Below are positions 1 to 7,064 of a DNA stretch of 12,536 nucleotides, one piece after another. The DNA lies in the NCBI GenBank assembly GCA_007116865.1, contig SKHR01000042.1:1-12536 (forward strand), given 5' to 3'. The stretch comes from Marinospirillum sp. (lineage in GTDB: Bacteria > Pseudomonadota > Gammaproteobacteria > Pseudomonadales > Halomonadaceae). Made by a program: the position numbers and the translations under genes. Numbering within the stretch: the stretch's first letter is position 1; each line of letters opens with the position of its first letter. Below the pieces are notes generated by a model. The model searched no databases, was not told the origin of the DNA, and saw only the letters and a list, made by a program, of their open reading frames with translations.

Positions 1-1
1 G

Positions 2-454
2 CAAGATGACCTTGGTGCGGCACATCGCTACGCATTGCAAAGTCTGGAGCTGGCCGAAGCCTACTGGCGCAGTGGTGCCAGCCCGGCCAGTTTGCCGTTT
101 CTGCAAACCCTGTATAACTATTTGACGCTCAGCGCCAGTCACCCTGAGATATTCACCCTGCCCCCGCGCCTTGAAAGATTGATCCAGCTGGCGGATGAAA
201 ATCTGCATCATCCGCGTTATACACCGCCGCTGAATCAGGCTAACCGGATTCAACTACGTTTATTGCAGGCCTGGTCAGACTTTCAGCATGGACATCTGAG
301 TGAATCGGCCTTAAGACAGCTCATCACCGAACAACTCGATGCAGAGCAGGTCTGGATCAGCCAGCGGCCTGACCGGTGGGTAGCGTTGCAACAACTGGCG
401 GCAGGGCTATTACAAAGACTGGAGCTGCTCGGCAAGACGCCGGGCACTGAGTAA
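2..454 (+). CDS. 3' end of an unrecognised helix-rich protein (5' truncated by window edge)
   Basis: The frame is open from the first bases of the window to a TAA at 452-454, giving about 150 C-terminal residues. The TTG at 35 is an internal codon in an open frame and not a convincing start, so the gene very likely begins outside the window. The protein is rich in Leu, Ala, Gln and Arg, with stretches such as QLITEQLDAEQ and LQQLAAGLLQRLELL, so it is probably all-helical and could be TPR-like. I see no catalytic motif, membrane segment or cysteine cluster and do not recognise the family. Its last 45 bp overlap, on the opposite strand, the 3' end of the short CheW-like gene, so the two genes converge tail to tail. 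That this frame is coding is fairly likely from its length and amino acid composition; its function is unknown. Confidence 0.6.
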   Translation, partial: QDDLGAAHRYALQSLELAEAYWRSGASPASLPFLQTLYNYLTLSASHPEIFTLPPRLERLIQLADENLHHPRYTPPLNQANRIQLRLLQAWSDFQHGHLSESALRQLITEQLDAEQVWISQRPDRWVALQQLAAGLLQRLELLGKTPGTE

Positions 455-796
455 CGCGAGCACAGCCCCCTCATGCTCCACCAGCGCACGCAGCAGAGGC
501 GTGCAGGATCGGGCTTGCATCAAAGCAGGCAGCGGATGAAGCTGGTTTGTCTGAATCTCAATCAACTGTAGCTGCCCAGGAAAAACAAAGCTCAAACTCG
601 GGTCAGCCCGCAGGCTTAAACGATGCAGTGGCTTGTTTGCTGAGGGCATCAGGCCAAACAAGCTGAGCAAGCAAGGGGAATGGGCGCCCTCATCTGCTGC
701 GGCAAGGCTGCCTGAAATCACTTCGTTCGCGGGCAGCGCAAAATGACTAGAGACGTGGCTAAGTAAAACCAGGTGTATGGTCTGTGGCCCGGACAT
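410..796 (-). CDS. Short, divergent CheW-like protein (putative second coupling protein)
   Basis: This is the last gene of the chemosensory cluster. ATG at 796-794 is preferred; a TTG two codons upstream (802) would add two residues. The gene starts 12 bp after the stop of the canonical cheW and has only a weak AGG-containing ribosome site, which suggests translational coupling. The 128-residue product opens with a beta-strand-like HLVLLSHVSSHFALPANEV, similar in pattern to the start of CheW domains, and ends with alternating hydrophobic strands and LLSARRLAEQL. It lacks the CheW core motif GVINLRG and is shorter than typical CheW (about 150-170 residues). By position it may correspond to the second CheW of Wsp systems (WspB or WspD). 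The CheW assignment rests mainly on pattern and context and is tentative; it could be an unrelated small protein. Its 3' end lies inside the convergent gene at 2-454. Confidence 0.5.
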   Translation of the reverse strand: MSGPQTIHLVLLSHVSSHFALPANEVISGSLAAADEGAHSPCLLSLFGLMPSANKPLHRLSLRADPSLSFVFPGQLQLIEIQTNQLHPLPALMQARSCTPLLRALVEHEGAVLALLSARRLAEQLQSL

Positions 797-808
797 GATC
801 AAAAAAGC

Positions 809-1330
809 CTAGCCCAAGCCACGACAGTATTCGCTGAACAGGCTGTGCAGATCTAACAGAGTAACCGCCTTATTCTGCCACTGGAATACGGCTGTCACGT
901 AAGGCTGAAGCTGTTCAGGCAGGCTTTCTGGTGGTGGTTTAAGCTCACTTTCAGGCCAGTCAGCCACATCAACCAGGGTCTCAATGCGGACTGCACTTTG
1001 CATCGCCTCAGTACTGGCAAGCAACAAAGGGCCTGTGCCCTTTTCCTGAGCATAAGGCAGGCCGAGCAACCCATTGAGGAAAATCACCGAGGTAATTTCC
1101 CCTCTCAGATTGATCACACCCTGAACCGAGTCCGGCATGCCCGGCACAAAAAACAAGGGTTCTTTACCCGGCAGGATTTCGTGCACTTGCTGACCACTGA
1201 GTGCCCAGTATTGATCGGCCAGAGTGAAGATCACCAGTTTAACCTGAGGCTCATCAACATCAACAATCTCATCACTGCGACCTAGGCGGTCTTCCAGCAA
1301 CTCATTGACCTGTTGATCACTGCTCATCAT
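809..1330 (-). CDS. cheW: CheW coupling protein
   Basis: CheW links receptors to the CheA kinase in the cytoplasmic signalling array. The CheW domain covers roughly residues 29-166, starting QVKLVIFTLADQYWAL and including the hallmark GVINLRGEITSV at about 71-82. A hydrophilic, acidic stretch of about 28 residues precedes it. ATG at 1330 is chosen because AAGGTGG lies 9 bases upstream; a GTG at 1351 in the same frame would place that site inside the gene, and the ATG at 1327 is also possible. The start overlaps the end of the upstream diguanylate cyclase gene by 14 bp, pointing to coupled translation. Its neighbours indicate that it serves the receptor and hybrid CheA of this locus. It resembles WspB/WspD in role; which of the two cannot be told from sequence alone. 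Confidence 0.92.
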   Translation of the reverse strand: MMSSDQQVNELLEDRLGRSDEIVDVDEPQVKLVIFTLADQYWALSGQQVHEILPGKEPLFFVPGMPDSVQGVINLRGEITSVIFLNGLLGLPYAQEKGTGPLLLASTEAMQSAVRIETLVDVADWPESELKPPPESLPEQLQPYVTAVFQWQNKAVTLLDLHSLFSEYCRGLG

Positions 1331-3008
1331 TGGCCCCATCCACCTTGACACAATTGCGGCCAGCGCCTTTAGCTACATAGAGGGCCCGGTCGGCAGCCAT
1401 GCGCAAGTCCTCTGTACGAACATGTGGCGGCAAGCCGCTGATACCCGCACTGAAGGTGCAATGAAAGGCCTGCTCACCCGCATTGAAGCGGACTTCAGCA
1501 AAGTTTGCTCTTAATTCATCCACCAGCTTTTTGGCCTCAACCGGGGAAAGTCCCTTGAGCAGCACCACAAACTCCTCTCCCCCATAGCGGCCAATAATGT
1601 CGGTGGTGCGAAACCGGTGTTTAAGCATGCGCGACAGAGCCAATAGCACCTGATCTCCAACGAGGTGTCCGTGGGTGTCATTGACGGACTTGAAGTGATC
1701 CAAGTCGATCATTGCCAAACTCAGGTTCTCTTGCTGCCTTCGGGCTTGGGCAACGGCATTATCGATCATCTCAGTGGTGGTGGTATGGTTATATAACCCG
1801 GTTAAACTGTCTCGCGCCATCAAAGAGCGTAAAGCTCGCATCCGCTCAGCCCGAAGTGCAACGGCCGCAACCAGCTCTTCAGGCACCACTGGTTTGGTGA
1901 TAAAACCCTCAACCCCCACCTGCATTGCACTGAACTGCTTCTGACGATTGGTTTCACCGGATAAGTAGACAATCGGCAGTCCAACATGCTCTGGATACTG
2001 GCGAATCAATGCAGCCAGCTCTTCGCCGGTACACTCAGGCATATACACATCCACCAACACCAGATCCGGATTAAAGTCCTCTAAGACTTCAATGACCCGG
2101 TTGGGATGCTGCAAGTGACATACCGACATGCCGGCTTCTTCTAGAATCAAGGCGTGATACTGTGCCACATTGGCTTCGTCATCAACGATCACGACTCGAT
2201 AAGGCTCGTGGACTCGTCGCCCCATGATTTCATCCAGCGCGGCGACCAGCTCCAGCGGGCGCGCTGGCTTCGTGAAATAAGCCCGACAACCGGCCTTCAC
2301 TGCACTCAAGCGAGCCTGGAAGTCATTACGTCCTGATAACACGATGGCTGGCAAGGCCTGACCAGTAATGAGCTTCAGCTCAGCCAGGGTATCCATTCCC
2401 GCTGTGGCACCATGGGGAAAGTGCACATCCATGATCACCGCATCCGGGCGTTGTTGTAACACCGCCTCATGAAAGGTCGCGGTATCCGTAAAACGACAGA
2501 CCTGATAACCAAAACACTGCAACTGATAACTGAGGTGGCCGACCTGATCAGGTTCATCATCACACACATACACCAGGTTGCGAGACTGACCACTGCCCAT
2601 CAAGACCTGATCGGTCATTTCAAAGAAAGGCGCTGGCGTCTGGCCCTGATCGCTCCAGTCAGCGTAAGCCAAAATCTGTGCTTGAGACAGCAAACGCCGC
2701 TGCAATGCGGTCAGCTGTTCTGACCAGTTGGCCGGCAGGTAGTCTTCCGAGTCGGTGAGTTGCTGGGCAACGGTTTCCGCCTCCTCTGCAATCTCGGCCA
2801 GCTCAGAAAACCCGAAGGAGTGCCCTGTGCCTTTCAGGCTGTGAAAGATTCGCTGCAGCTCGATGGCTGCCACACGGTTCATCACAGGATCGGCCTTCAG
2901 CAAAGTGAGGTGGCTTTGCATTTCATCAAGACGCGCCGGCAACTGAGCCACAAAGCTCGCTCTTAAACGGGCGATTTTTTCTTGCAAAGAGGGCTTGCTG
3001 GGTTTCAT
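1317..3008 (-). CDS. Hpt-REC-REC-GGDEF diguanylate cyclase (WspR-like output protein)
   Basis: This 563-residue soluble protein makes cyclic di-GMP from two GTP and is the likely output of the pathway. The N-terminal Hpt domain (about 10-120) has phosphoacceptor His56 in FHSLKGTGHSFGF. REC1 (about 145-262) has acidic Asp150/Asp151, acceptor Asp194 (VIMDVHFP), Ser225 and Lys247. REC2 (about 270-388) has Asp276/Asp277, acceptor Asp320 (VLVDVYMP), Ser350 and Lys372. The GGDEF domain (about 395-557) has Asp435 and Asn443/Asp444 and the active-site GGEEF at 476-480. RTTD at 467-470 lies five residues upstream and matches the RxxD inhibitory c-di-GMP site. All key residues are present, so all four domains look functional. 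Pseudomonas WspR has one REC and no Hpt, and PleD has two RECs and no Hpt, so this layout is expanded. The gene starts 18 bp after the stand-alone receiver gene, with a weak GTGAG ribosome site. Confidence 0.97.
   Translation of the reverse strand: MKPSKPSLQEKIARLRASFVAQLPARLDEMQSHLTLLKADPVMNRVAAIELQRIFHSLKGTGHSFGFSELAEIAEEAETVAQQLTDSEDYLPANWSEQLTALQRRLLSQAQILAYADWSDQGQTPAPFFEMTDQVLMGSGQSRNLVYVCDDEPDQVGHLSYQLQCFGYQVCRFTDTATFHEAVLQQRPDAVIMDVHFPHGATAGMDTLAELKLITGQALPAIVLSGRNDFQARLSAVKAGCRAYFTKPARPLELVAALDEIMGRRVHEPYRVVIVDDEANVAQYHALILEEAGMSVCHLQHPNRVIEVLEDFNPDLVLVDVYMPECTGEELAALIRQYPEHVGLPIVYLSGETNRQKQFSAMQVGVEGFITKPVVPEELVAAVALRAERMRALRSLMARDSLTGLYNHTTTTEMIDNAVAQARRQQENLSLAMIDLDHFKSVNDTHGHLVGDQVLLALSRMLKHRFRTTDIIGRYGGEEFVVLLKGLSPVEAKKLVDELRANFAEVRFNAGEQAFHCTFSAGISGLPPHVRTEDLRMAADRALYVAKGAGRNCVKVDGANDEQ
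1340..1346 (-). promoter_or_regulatory. Ribosome binding site that decides the cheW start
   Basis: On the minus strand the bases read AAGGTGG, followed by 9 bases and then ATG at 1330. This spacing supports ATG 1330 over GTG 1351. The site lies within the coding sequence of the upstream cyclase gene. Confidence 0.6.
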
Positions 3009-3026
3009 TCAGTTTCTCACTTGATA

Positions 3027-3389
3027 TCAGCTCGACGACCCCATGACTTGCGCCACGATCGCTGGTAAGGTCTCGTCCAGGTTAAAGTCTTTCATGACAC
3101 AGCCACTGAGTAAAGGGGCCTGATCGCGAACCTTGGCCGGGTCATCGCCAGTCAGCAAAATAAATGGCAAATGAACACCCTGTTCACGCAGTTCATTGAA
3201 CAGTTCGACTCCGCTCACCAGCGGCATGTTCATATCACTGATGATCAAAGCGATCGCGGGATTTTCATTCAGCAGTGTCATGGCAGACATCGCATCTTCA
3301 GCCAACAGGGTTTCATGCCCGGCTTCCTGCATCACGGCTGCGCACATCTCCCCTGCTAAAGGATCATCATCAACAATTAAAATCAGCAT
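3027..3389 (-). CDS. Stand-alone CheY-like receiver protein
   Basis: This 120-residue protein is a single receiver (REC) domain with no output domain. Asp7-Asp9 form the metal-binding acidic pocket, Asp52 (IISDMNMP) is the predicted phosphoacceptor, Thr80 (LLTGDD) is the switch residue and Lys100 (VMKD) is the conserved lysine. It is probably phosphorylated by the hybrid CheA encoded just upstream. It could act as a phosphate sink, as a shuttle to the Hpt domain of the cyclase encoded next, or as a protein-interaction switch; the sequence does not decide. No flagellar genes are nearby, so motor control by this protein is less likely. It has the best ribosome site in the operon, GAGGAG at 3401-3396 with a 6-base spacer, which suggests higher expression than its neighbours. 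The textbook wsp operon has no equivalent gene. Confidence 0.95.
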   Translation of the reverse strand: MLILIVDDDPLAGEMCAAVMQEAGHETLLAEDAMSAMTLLNENPAIALIISDMNMPLVSGVELFNELREQGVHLPFILLTGDDPAKVRDQAPLLSGCVMKDFNLDETLPAIVAQVMGSSS

Positions 3390-3395
3390 CCAGGT

Positions 3396-3401
3396 CTCCT
3401 C
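3396..3401 (-). promoter_or_regulatory. Strong ribosome binding site of the stand-alone receiver
   Basis: GAGGAG on the minus strand sits 6 bases before ATG at 3389. It is the closest match to the consensus in this cluster and lies in one of the few true intergenic gaps (3390-3432). It implies that the receiver is made at a higher level than the enzymes around it. Confidence 0.7.
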
Positions 3402-3432
3402 GTTCTTATTTAATGACAGCGGATAGTCTTTT

Positions 3433-5553
3433 TTAGCCTAGCAGGGCTTTGAGTGTATCGACCAAACTGGTCTGATCAAAACTGCCTTTCACAATATAGG
3501 CATCCGCACCCACTTCGATGCCACGACGGCGATCGGACTCTTTTTCACGTGAGGTCACAATGATGATCGGTCGCGTGGCATAGTCTTCGGTCTGACGCAG
3601 TCGAGCAGTCAGGCTAAAGCCATCCATGACCGGCATTTCAACATCGGTCAACACCGCATCAAAGCTTGAAGTCATCGCCTTGTCATAACCATCCTGGCCG
3701 TTTTCTGCCAGGGTGACTTCATAACCCCAGGCCTCAAGAACATCCTTTTCAATTTCCCGGGTATTCAAGGAGTCATCCACCACCAGTACTTTTTGACGTG
3801 CCTCCTGATCAGCGCCTCGTCGTTGATTCAACCGCACTTTGGTTTGGCGTGCGATTTCCATCAGGTAAGGCACATGGATCAGGCTGACCAACTGGTTATG
3901 CCCAGTGGTGACCATGCCTGATACCATGGGTTGCTGACGCAGGTGCGCCGGTAACTGTTTGATCACCAGGTCGCGTTCATCCACCAGGCGATCAATCCGC
4001 AAAGCCAGTTTTTCATGGTGAACCTGGGCGATCAATAACAACACACTGTCGGTATGTCGGCGAATTGGGCTGGGTTTAGCTGGCAATGCCAGAAGATCGG
4101 CCAAATCCACCACTGGAACAAACTCGTTACGCAAAATCACCGCCTTACGCTGGGCCATATCCACCAGCCCACTTTCTGCGACGGTCACCAGTTCAGACAC
4201 ATACTGGGCGGTAAAACCAAGGATTTCGCCTTGAACCTGAACCAGCAACACGCGCATGACTGCCAAAGACAAGGGCAGTCGAAGAAGAATCTGACTGCCT
4301 TTTTCTGGCTGACTACGCAGGCTCACCACACCTTGAAGCTGATCCACTACCGTGCTTTTGACCACATCCATCCCGACTCCACGCCCTGAAAAATCAGTAA
4401 TCATCTCAGTCGAAGAAAACCCGGGAAGAAAAATCAAATCCATGATTTCCTGTTCACTCAAGGCATCCAGCTGCTCTTGGGTCAGGAGTGCCTTTTTAAG
4501 TGCCTTACGACGGATCGCATCCAGACTGATTCCGCGCCCGTCATCTTCAACTGAAACGACCACCCAGGCACCATCCTGCCAGGCTTTCAAAGACACCCGC
4601 CCACGTAGAGGTTTGCCCACTTTTTTGCGTTCTTCCGGAGTTTCTATGCCGTGATCCAAAGCATTGCGCAGCAGGTGGATGATGGGGTCAGCCAGTTGAT
4701 CAATGATTTGTCGATCCAACTCAATTTCTGAACCCAGAATTTTGGCTTCGACTTCCTTACCCAAAGAGCGCGCCAGATCACGAATTAACCGACCGGCTGG
4801 ATCAAAAATAATACTCAGTGGCAGCATTCGCATTTGCAGGGCCGTATCATGCAGCTCCGTCATCAAGGCTTCTTGTGCCTGCACACGATCACGTAGACGA
4901 TTGGCCAGATGGCCCAGCTCAGGCTGGTGCAAAGACTGACGCTGAAGCCGACGGGCATCTTCAACCAGCTGGCGCAAGCCAGAGTGGCTGGACACCATTT
5001 CCCCCATCAAGCGAATCAGCTCATCCAGACGTGTCAAAGGCACTCGAACGGTATCTCTGGCCTTGAGTTTATCCGGGGTTGTCTCCGCAGTGGACAAGGC
5101 GGGGGGGGCTTCTGTTTCTGATTGCGGGCCGGTGTCAGCCGCCTGATCACTGGCCTGCCCTTGAGCCGCCGCTTTAAGCGCTTCACACAGGACGTCATCA
5201 GCTGCGGGCAGGCTTTTAGGGTCTCGGCTCTGCGCCAGTGTTTCCGTTGCGCTGGCCATGTTATCCAGGGCGGCATAAATCAAAGCTGCATGTTGAGTGG
5301 CATCAAATTTAACACTGCCATCTCGCAGACTGGTCAACAAGTCTTCCAGACTGTGGGCCGTTTGATTGATGCCTTCCAGCTTGAGCATGCGTGCAGACCC
5401 TTTCAATGTATGAGCTGCACGAAATAAAAGATTGATCTGCTCGGTAGAAGCAGCACCTGATTCTAACTCCGCCACACCTTGATTTAATACTTCCAGGTGG
5501 TCCTTGGCCTCCTCAACAAAACGCAGAAGAAACTTGGTGATATCCAAAGCCAT
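3433..5553 (-). CDS. cheA: Hybrid CheA histidine kinase with C-terminal receiver (WspE-like)
   Basis: This is the central kinase of the signalling array: it autophosphorylates on histidine in response to receptor state. Domains of the 706-residue product, numbered from ATG 5553, are: Hpt (about 1-105) with His48 in RAAHTLKGSARM; a low-complexity linker (about 130-165); the dimerisation segment (about 168-245); the HATPase (about 245-428) with N-box HLLRNALDHGIE (Asn297), G1 box EDDGRGI and G2 box GRGVGMD; a CheW-like regulatory domain (about 430-570); and a REC (about 588-706) with Asp593/Asp594, acceptor Asp637 (VLTDVEMP), Thr667 and Lys689. No CheB/CheY-binding P2 domain is evident, as is usual for WspE-type kinases. 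ATG 5553 is chosen over the adjacent TTG because AAGGAG lies 8 bases upstream. The start overlaps the cheR stop (TGATG). The linker carries a run of eight C, listed separately. Confidence 0.97.
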   Translation of the reverse strand: MALDITKFLLRFVEEAKDHLEVLNQGVAELESGAASTEQINLLFRAAHTLKGSARMLKLEGINQTAHSLEDLLTSLRDGSVKFDATQHAALIYAALDNMASATETLAQSRDPKSLPAADDVLCEALKAAAQGQASDQAADTGPQSETEAPPALSTAETTPDKLKARDTVRVPLTRLDELIRLMGEMVSSHSGLRQLVEDARRLQRQSLHQPELGHLANRLRDRVQAQEALMTELHDTALQMRMLPLSIIFDPAGRLIRDLARSLGKEVEAKILGSEIELDRQIIDQLADPIIHLLRNALDHGIETPEERKKVGKPLRGRVSLKAWQDGAWVVVSVEDDGRGISLDAIRRKALKKALLTQEQLDALSEQEIMDLIFLPGFSSTEMITDFSGRGVGMDVVKSTVVDQLQGVVSLRSQPEKGSQILLRLPLSLAVMRVLLVQVQGEILGFTAQYVSELVTVAESGLVDMAQRKAVILRNEFVPVVDLADLLALPAKPSPIRRHTDSVLLLIAQVHHEKLALRIDRLVDERDLVIKQLPAHLRQQPMVSGMVTTGHNQLVSLIHVPYLMEIARQTKVRLNQRRGADQEARQKVLVVDDSLNTREIEKDVLEAWGYEVTLAENGQDGYDKAMTSSFDAVLTDVEMPVMDGFSLTARLRQTEDYATRPIIIVTSREKESDRRRGIEVGADAYIVKGSFDQTSLVDTLKALLG
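5101..5108 (-). repeat. Run of eight C in the cheA coding strand
   Basis: Eight consecutive G on the plus strand read as C8 in cheA, spanning the last two bases of codon 149 (Ala) and Pro-Pro codons 150-151. It lies in the Ala/Pro/Gln/Glu-rich linker between the Hpt and kinase domains. Homopolymer runs of this length are prone to slippage. Gain or loss of one base would cut the protein off after Hpt. Confidence 0.9.
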
Positions 5554-7064
5554 CAACGGGACTCCTTGTCACGATCAGTACTGAGCGCTGCTTTTAAACG
5601 CAGCAAGTGGCGCTCGGTCAAAAAAAGAATATCTTTTGCCTGCAGTTGAAAGGGTAGCAAAGCAAAGCCATTCGCCGGTGCCGCACCACCAGCCAGAATT
5701 CGCCGCACGGTCAGATAGATCTGCTCAGCACCTTTTAAGTCGCCCTGCACACGCAAGCATTCGGCCAGGTAATAGTGTGCTGGCCAACAGGTCGGTGTTG
5801 TGTAAATCACTTTACGAAACACCTGAATTGCGGCGTCATACTCTTCTTGCCACTTATAGGTCAGCGCTTTGACAAACAGAGCATCGACCTGCCAGGCATC
5901 CTCATGCAGTAACTCATCCACAAGCTGATGGGCCAGAGTGAAATTCTTATGGTTGGCGCTCAACCAGGCTTTTAATAAAGCCGCTTCACTCCATCGAGCT
6001 GACTGATAAGGCGTGTATTGATCCAACAAGCGGATGGCAAGCGCCAGATCATCTTCAATAATATGCTGGCGAATCTGCTCAATACTGGCGCCCGGCTGAG
6101 TCAGACGGCTGACCTCCGCCTTATCCTCCACCAGTCGCGGCTGACTCTCAGGCTCAAACCTGAGTGTCACCACCTCAAGGGATTCTGGCGGTACGACTGG
6201 CGTAACCGGAGTGCATTTCGCTGGCTGAACAGGCCGAGACACACTCTGCGGTAATAACTGAGTGCCTTTAACAAAGTAGTACTGCCCCAGCTCCTCAACC
6301 AGCTGAAAAACACCCAAATCATTAGCCAGGGTTTCTGAACTGCCGAGCACTAAAATGCCATTCGGTTTCATCAACTGAGCAAGGTTTTTCTGTATCTGCT
6401 GGCGCGTTTCCGTATCAAAGTAGATAGAAACATTACGGAAAAAAACCAGGTCGTACTGACCCACCTCGTCAGTCACCTTGGGGTTTAACAAGTTGAGTTC
6501 AAAAAAGCAGACTCTTTGCTTTAATGTTTCATCCAGCAAATAACCTTTACCACTGGAACGAAAGTATTTATCCCGCAGAGAAGCCGCCAGGGTTCGAAAA
6601 GAAAAGGCCGAGTAAGCCCCTTTGCGGGCCTTTTCCAGCACCTGACGATCCAGATCACCGGCATGCAAGGTAAACAGCTGTGTCGCCTGCTCAGGCCAGG
6701 CCTCGTTCAATGCAATCGCTAAAGAATAGGGTTCTTCACCGGAGGAGCAGCCTGCACTTAGAATCCTTAACGAGGTCTGGGGAGCCGCTTGAGCTAAAAG
6801 CCGTGGAATCAGACGTTTGATCAGCAGATCGATCTGCTGTGGCTCACGAAAGAAGTAGGTCTCGTTGATCGTCAACTGACTGACCAGCTCATCAAAGTCA
6901 TCGGGCTGCTTTAGGATCAGTCGATAATAAGCATCGAAACCAGAGAGTTTTTTTTGTCGGCAGATTTGCTGCAACGCTTTATTGAGCCTTTCTTCAGCCA
7001 GACCATCGAGCTGAAGCCCACAACGCGCTCGGATAAGCTGCTTAAAAGGCTGCAAAGCACTCAT
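5553..7064 (-). CDS. cheR: CheR-type MCP methyltransferase with C-terminal TPR-like region (WspC-like)
   Basis: This enzyme transfers methyl groups from S-adenosylmethionine to receptor glutamates and so tunes receptor output against CheB. The N-terminal helical and catalytic domains (about 1-268 of 503) show NETYFFRE at 67-74, the SAM-binding SAGCSSGEEPYSLA at 103-116, and FFRNVSIYFD at 208-217, a variant of the usual CRNV-IYF motif. A variable Pro/Val/Glu-rich linker (about 270-325) leads to a helical region (about 326-455) with TPR-like pairs, for example WQVDALFVKALTYKWQEEYD and WPAHYYLAECLRVQGDLKGA. CheR with TPRs is the WspC layout. ATG 7064 overlaps the cheB stop by four bases (ATGA), with GGGAGA as ribosome site, so translation is coupled to cheB. 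Codons 37-39 contain a run of eight A. The C-terminal repeats probably mediate a protein contact; the partner is unknown. Confidence 0.96.
   Translation of the reverse strand: MSALQPFKQLIRARCGLQLDGLAEERLNKALQQICRQKKLSGFDAYYRLILKQPDDFDELVSQLTINETYFFREPQQIDLLIKRLIPRLLAQAAPQTSLRILSAGCSSGEEPYSLAIALNEAWPEQATQLFTLHAGDLDRQVLEKARKGAYSAFSFRTLAASLRDKYFRSSGKGYLLDETLKQRVCFFELNLLNPKVTDEVGQYDLVFFRNVSIYFDTETRQQIQKNLAQLMKPNGILVLGSSETLANDLGVFQLVEELGQYYFVKGTQLLPQSVSRPVQPAKCTPVTPVVPPESLEVVTLRFEPESQPRLVEDKAEVSRLTQPGASIEQIRQHIIEDDLALAIRLLDQYTPYQSARWSEAALLKAWLSANHKNFTLAHQLVDELLHEDAWQVDALFVKALTYKWQEEYDAAIQVFRKVIYTTPTCWPAHYYLAECLRVQGDLKGAEQIYLTVRRILAGGAAPANGFALLPFQLQAKDILFLTERHLLRLKAALSTDRDKESR
5562..5567 (-). promoter_or_regulatory. 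Ribosome binding site for the hybrid cheA
   Basis: AAGGAG on the minus strand is followed by 8 bases and ATG at 5553. It lies inside the 3' end of the cheR coding sequence and supports ATG 5553 rather than TTG 5556 as the start. Confidence 0.65.
6948..6955 (-). repeat. Run of eight A in the cheR coding strand
   Basis: Eight T on the plus strand read as A8 in cheR, covering Gln37-Lys38-Lys39 (CAA AAA AAA). Such runs can cause RNA polymerase slippage. The site is early in the gene, so a slipped transcript would give a truncated product. Confidence 0.9.

Noticed and set aside
1331..1351. GTG 1351 as the cheW start
   Set aside because: It would place the AAGGTGG ribosome site inside the gene and add seven residues not typical of CheW.
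4054..4389. Plus-strand frame of 111 codons inside cheA
   Set aside because: It is the shadow of a clearly conserved kinase gene on the other strand and has no recognisable domain.
5034..5276. Minus-strand alternate frame over the cheA linker
   Set aside because: Out of frame with cheA, Pro/Arg-rich composition typical of a shadow frame, no ribosome site.
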